A DNA stretch of 8,912 bases. It comes from Candidatus Bipolaricaulota bacterium. Lineage in GTDB: Bacteria; Bipolaricaulota; Bipolaricaulia; RBG-16-55-9. The notes below the pieces were generated by a model, which was given only the letters and a program-made list of their open reading frames with translations, had not been told where the DNA came from and ran no database searches. Position 1 is the first letter of the stretch; each line of letters starts with the position of its first letter. Both the position numbers and the translations under genes were made by a program. The stretch spans positions 1-8,912 of the forward strand of contig JAHEOA010000154.1 in the NCBI GenBank assembly GCA_018609825.1, written 5' to 3'. Positions 6,535 to 8,912 of the stretch are shown here, piece after piece.

Positions 6535-7563
6535 CTATCGGTCAGCTAATGGCCCGACGCCGATGCGCTTCCGGATGTCCTCCACGGTCTGCCGAGCGAC
6601 CGAGCCCGCTCGCTCGGCCCCTTGCCGGAGAGCGTCGCGTGCGTCGCTCGCAGCAAGCTCACGACGCCGCTCGCGGACAGGGCGCAGCGTCTCCATGAGG
6701 TGCTCGAAGAGCGCCTCCTTCAGCTCGACGTACTTGAGCGAGGCGCTCTCGTAATCGCCATAGAGCCGATCGTACACGTCGCCCGGCGCTGTCAGGTTGA
6801 GCAAGCGAAAGAGGTTCGCAATGCCCGGACTCATCCCTTCGACTTCGTCGCCCTTTTCCACAGCGGATGGCCCGGGATCAGTGACAGCCGATTTGACCTT
6901 CTTATAGATGCTGGCCTCGTCCTCCATGAGGCCGATGACGTGTTTCTCGCCGTAGCTCTTGCTCATCTTCTTGTCGGGGTCGGCTAAGGATCGAATCCGG
7001 GGTGCCTCGCTCAGCCACCACTCCGGCTCCGCAAAGTAGTCCCCCAAATAGCTGTTGAACCGCCGCGCGATGCGCCGGGTCAGCTCGACGTGCTGGACCT
7101 GGTCCTCGCCGACGGGAACCGCCTCGGCGTGATACATCAGAATGTCCGCGGCCTGCAGCACCGGATAGTCGAACAGCCCCGCGCTGACGAACGCCTCGTT
7201 CTCCTCAGCCTCTTCGCGGACCTCCTTGAACTGGGTCATGCGGGTCAGGTCGCCGTAGCTGGCGAAGGCGTTCAGGGCCCAACAGAGCTCCATGTGCTCG
7301 GGGACATGGGATTGCGCGAAGAGCACGACGCGCTCGGGATCGAGGCCGCAGGCCAACAGGTCGAGCACCATCTCGATCGTGTCCTGGCGGAGCTGATCCG
7401 GCTCCCAGTCAACCGTAATGGCGTGATAGTCGGCGATGAAGAAGTAGCACTCGTAGCGCTCGTCCTCCTGCAGTTCGACCCAGGGCCGATTGGCGCCAAA
7501 GTAGTTGCCGATGTGGGCGCGTCCCGTGGGCTTCTGTCCGGACACGATGCGTGTCTGGGCCAT
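6535..7563 (-). CDS. trpS: Tryptophanyl-tRNA synthetase
   Basis: This 342-aa class I synthetase charges tRNA-Trp with tryptophan in the cytoplasm. The sequence shows SGQKPTGRAHIGNY (residues 8-21) with the HIGH-type signature HIGN at 17-20. The tryptophan pocket region is FDYPVLQAADILMY (131-144), followed by VGEDQVQHVELTR (151-163). The second ATP signature KMSKS is at 199-203, then the anticodon-binding helical C-terminus (IYKKVKSAVTDPG...). The length is typical of bacterial TrpS. The frame is open back to an ATG at 7608, but the start at 7563 is chosen. A strong GAAGGAGG site (7571-7578) lies 7 nt upstream, the family begins at about this point, and the candidate -10 box lies inside the longer frame. 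It is a single-gene unit, divergent from the deaminase gene. The short leader (about 30 nt) leaves no room for a T-box riboswitch. Confidence 0.96.
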   Translation of the reverse strand: MAQTRIVSGQKPTGRAHIGNYFGANRPWVELQEDERYECYFFIADYHAITVDWEPDQLRQDTIEMVLDLLACGLDPERVVLFAQSHVPEHMELCWALNAFASYGDLTRMTQFKEVREEAEENEAFVSAGLFDYPVLQAADILMYHAEAVPVGEDQVQHVELTRRIARRFNSYLGDYFAEPEWWLSEAPRIRSLADPDKKMSKSYGEKHVIGLMEDEASIYKKVKSAVTDPGPSAVEKGDEVEGMSPGIANLFRLLNLTAPGDVYDRLYGDYESASLKYVELKEALFEHLMETLRPVRERRRELAASDARDALRQGAERAGSVARQTVEDIRKRIGVGPLADR

Positions 7564-7598
7564 CGGTTTGCCTCCTTCGTCAGGACGGGAACGCCCGA

Positions 7599-7627
7599 AG
7601 CGTAGCATGAGCCGCGCATAGCCGCAA
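7599..7627 (-). promoter_or_regulatory. Candidate promoter of trpS
   Basis: On the minus strand TTGCGG (7622-7627) and TACGCT (7599-7604) are separated by 17 bp, with an extended TG one base before the -10 box. The start would be near 7592, giving a leader of about 30 nt that holds the strong GAAGGAGG site. The -35 box is the left arm of the inverted repeat at 7621-7643. Confidence 0.5.
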
Positions 7628-7647
7628 GCGGCGCGGTTGCGGCAACC
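7621..7647. repeat. Inverted repeats over the divergent -35 boxes of trpS and the deaminase gene
   Basis: GCCGCAA (7621-7627) and TTGCGGC (7637-7643) form a perfect 7-bp inverted repeat with a 9-bp centre. Each arm contains the TTGCGG used as the candidate -35 box of one of the two divergent genes. A second, tighter dyad GGTTGC-G-GCAACC (7635-7647) covers the plus-strand -35 box. The layout resembles an operator shared by two promoters, but no regulator is known. Confidence 0.45.
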
Positions 7648-7666
7648 AACGCTGACCGACTATACT
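7637..7666 (+). promoter_or_regulatory. Candidate promoter of the deaminase gene
   Basis: TTGCGG (7637-7642) and TATACT (7661-7666) are separated by 18 bp. The predicted start is at about 7673-7676, which places the ATG at 7676 of a short leader ORF at or next to the 5' end of the mRNA and leaves about 50 nt before the deaminase ATG. Confidence 0.5.
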
Positions 7667-7675
7667 TATCAAGCC

Positions 7676-7729
7676 ATGTCCGTCCGTTTTCCATGCGCTC
7701 GTTTCTTCCTCTCGAGGGGCCCGTCATGA
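7676..7729 (+). CDS. Possible 17-aa leader ORF upstream of the deaminase gene
   Basis: An ATG lies directly after the predicted transcription start and opens a 17-codon frame, MSVRFPCARFFLSRGPS. Its TGA stop overlaps the deaminase start as ATGA. The deaminase ribosome site GAGGGG (7714-7719) falls inside this short frame, so ribosomes translating it would expose or reload that site. The peptide has no run of a single regulatory amino acid and no recognised motif. It is supported only by position, the tight stop/start overlap and the lack of any competing feature; it may be chance. Confidence 0.3.
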   Translation: MSVRFPCARFFLSRGPS

Positions 7730-8912
7730 GTTCATCTTCCCATCATGATCTGCTTATTCAGGGCGTCACGGCGATCACGCTCGACGATCCCGTCGTTCGC
7801 GAGGACGCCACGATCGCCGTCCGCGATGGCCGCATTGACGCTGTCCACGACGCTGGCGAGACCCCACCCGAAACCGATTTTGCGACGGTCATTGACGGCC
7901 GCGGCAAGCTGGCCACGCCCGGCTTGATCAACGCGCACACCCATCTGGCCATGGTCCTGATGCGCGGCTACGCCGACGACCTGCCGCTGATGCGCTGGCT
8001 GGAGGAGGAGATCTGGCCCCTCGAAGCCGAGCTGACCGCCGACGACGTCTATTGGGGATCGCTGCACGCCATGGCTGAACTGATCCGCTCGGGCACGACC
8101 TGCATGGCCGACATGTACTTCCACATGGATCAACTCGCCCGAGCCCTCGACGAGAGCGGCCTGCGTGGGGTGTTGGCGTATGGGATGATCGCGCCCCACG
8201 GCGGTCAGAAGGCCCGGGATGAGCTGGCGCTCACGCGCGACTTCCTCGAGCGATGTCACCACGCCGCCGACGGCCGCGTCCGAGCGGCCGTGGCGCCGCA
8301 CGCCCCCTATACCTGCGATCCCAGCGTCTGGGAAGGGGCCGTCGAGCTGGCGCTTGAGCATAAGACGCTCGTCCACACCCACCTGGCGGAGACGCGCGCC
8401 GAGGTCGAGTCGGCCCGTGAAAACTGGGGGCAGACGCCCATCGAGCGCGTCGCGGATCTGGGCGTCTTTGAAGCGCCCGTGCTCGCCGCCCACTGTGTCC
8501 ATCTGGATGAGGTCGATTTCGAATTGCTGGCGACCCACGACGTCCACGTTGCCCATAACCCGACGAGCAACCTGAAGCTGGCCTCGGGCTTCGCGCCCGT
8601 CCAGGCTCAGCTCGATCGGGGCATCAACGTCGCGGTGGCGACCGACGGGGCGTCGTCGAACAACAACCTCGATCTGCTCGAGGAGATCCGGTTGGCATCG
8701 TACTGTCAGAAAGCTATACTGGAGGATGCCACCGCGCTTCCGGCTTTGGAGGCATTCCGACTCGGCACGGAGCGCGGGGCAAGCGCGCTCAAATGGGACG
8801 AGATCGGCACGTTGGCCGCAGGCCAATCGGCAGATATTGTATTGTGGGACACGGACCGACCGCACTGGACGCCCCGTTATGACCCGATCTCGAATCTGGT
8901 GTACTCGGCCCA
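7726..8912 (+). CDS. mtaD: 5-methylthioadenosine/S-adenosylhomocysteine deaminase-type amidohydrolase, partial
   Basis: This is the first 395 residues of a metal-dependent amidohydrolase cut off by the right edge (the family is usually about 430-440 aa). It has the family's short N-terminal beta domain (LLIQGVTAITLDD), then GLINAHTHLAM (67-76) with metal ligands H71 and H73. APHAPYTC is at 190-197, HTHLAET (217-223) carries H219 and E222, AAHCVHL follows with H256, HNPTSNLKLASG is at 277-288, and ATDGASSNNN (305-314) carries D307. The C-terminal GTLAAGQSADIVLWD returns to the beta domain. These are the features of MtaD/SAH deaminases, which convert methylthioadenosine and S-adenosylhomocysteine to their inosine forms in methionine-salvage side paths. 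Relatives such as guanine deaminase or chlorohydrolases share much of this, so the substrate is inferred. Start 7726 is chosen for the GAGGGG site 6 nt upstream; an in-frame ATG at 7693 has no ribosome site. Confidence 0.85.
   Translation, partial: MSSSSHHDLLIQGVTAITLDDPVVREDATIAVRDGRIDAVHDAGETPPETDFATVIDGRGKLATPGLINAHTHLAMVLMRGYADDLPLMRWLEEEIWPLEAELTADDVYWGSLHAMAELIRSGTTCMADMYFHMDQLARALDESGLRGVLAYGMIAPHGGQKARDELALTRDFLERCHHAADGRVRAAVAPHAPYTCDPSVWEGAVELALEHKTLVHTHLAETRAEVESARENWGQTPIERVADLGVFEAPVLAAHCVHLDEVDFELLATHDVHVAHNPTSNLKLASGFAPVQAQLDRGINVAVATDGASSNNNLDLLEEIRLASYCQKAILEDATALPALEAFRLGTERGASALKWDEIGTLAAGQSADIVLWDTDRPHWTPRYDPISNLVYSA

Noticed and set aside
7564..7608. Longer trpS start at 7608
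   Set aside because: The region contains the candidate -10 box and a strong ribosome site for the ATG at 7563, where the family's N-terminus begins.
7564..7680. T-box riboswitch or tryptophan attenuator before trpS
   Set aside because: The predicted leader is only about 30 nt and contains no T-box sequence, specifier loop or run of Trp codons.
7732..8865. 377-codon open frame on the minus strand
   Set aside because: It is antisense to the deaminase gene, whose metal-binding motifs are all in place on the plus strand.

Overview
The window is high-GC (roughly 60-65%) bacterial chromosome. It is gene-dense, with Shine-Dalgarno sites of the AAGGAGG type and recognisable sigma70-like -10 boxes (TATACT, TATAGT). 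No phage genes, transposases, tRNA, rRNA or CRISPR arrays were seen. The genes are ordinary bacterial housekeeping and catabolic genes. I cannot name the phylum from sequence alone.

Region 1 (1-3963) is an acyl-CoA carboxylase locus. On the minus strand, reading leftwards from a divergent promoter region at about 2256-2355, lie a HicB-like antitoxin, a HicA-like toxin, a biotin carboxylase subunit and the first 109 codons of a biotin-carrier protein that runs off the left edge. Spacing is very tight: a 3-bp gap, a 13-bp overlap, then a 4-bp ATGA overlap. On the plus strand, the carboxyltransferase subunit is transcribed the other way, probably from a nearly leaderless mRNA. It strongly resembles the beta subunit of 3-methylcrotonyl-CoA carboxylase (leucine degradation). 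The biotin carboxylase and carrier would together form the alpha half, here encoded as two genes.

Region 2 (3917-6534) is a minus-strand two-gene unit. A 136-aa membrane-anchored protein of unknown function is followed after 6 bp by a 630-aa MutS-family ATPase. The ATPase has about four predicted membrane segments and lacks the mismatch-recognition domain. Its 3' end overlaps the 3' end of the carboxyltransferase gene tail to tail by 47 bp. A 308-bp stretch without a gene (6227-6534) holds the promoter for this unit and several inverted and direct repeats.

Region 3 (6535-8912) holds tryptophanyl-tRNA synthetase (minus) and, divergently, a 5-methylthioadenosine/S-adenosylhomocysteine deaminase-type amidohydrolase (plus, cut off by the right edge). 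They share a 162-bp promoter region in which the two candidate -35 boxes are the two arms of an inverted repeat. A possible 17-codon leader ORF ends in an ATGA overlap with the deaminase start.

The most interesting items are the toxin-antitoxin pair joined to a carboxylase operon, the membrane MutS relative with its small partner, and the compact control region before the deaminase. None can be declared a new system from the sequence alone.
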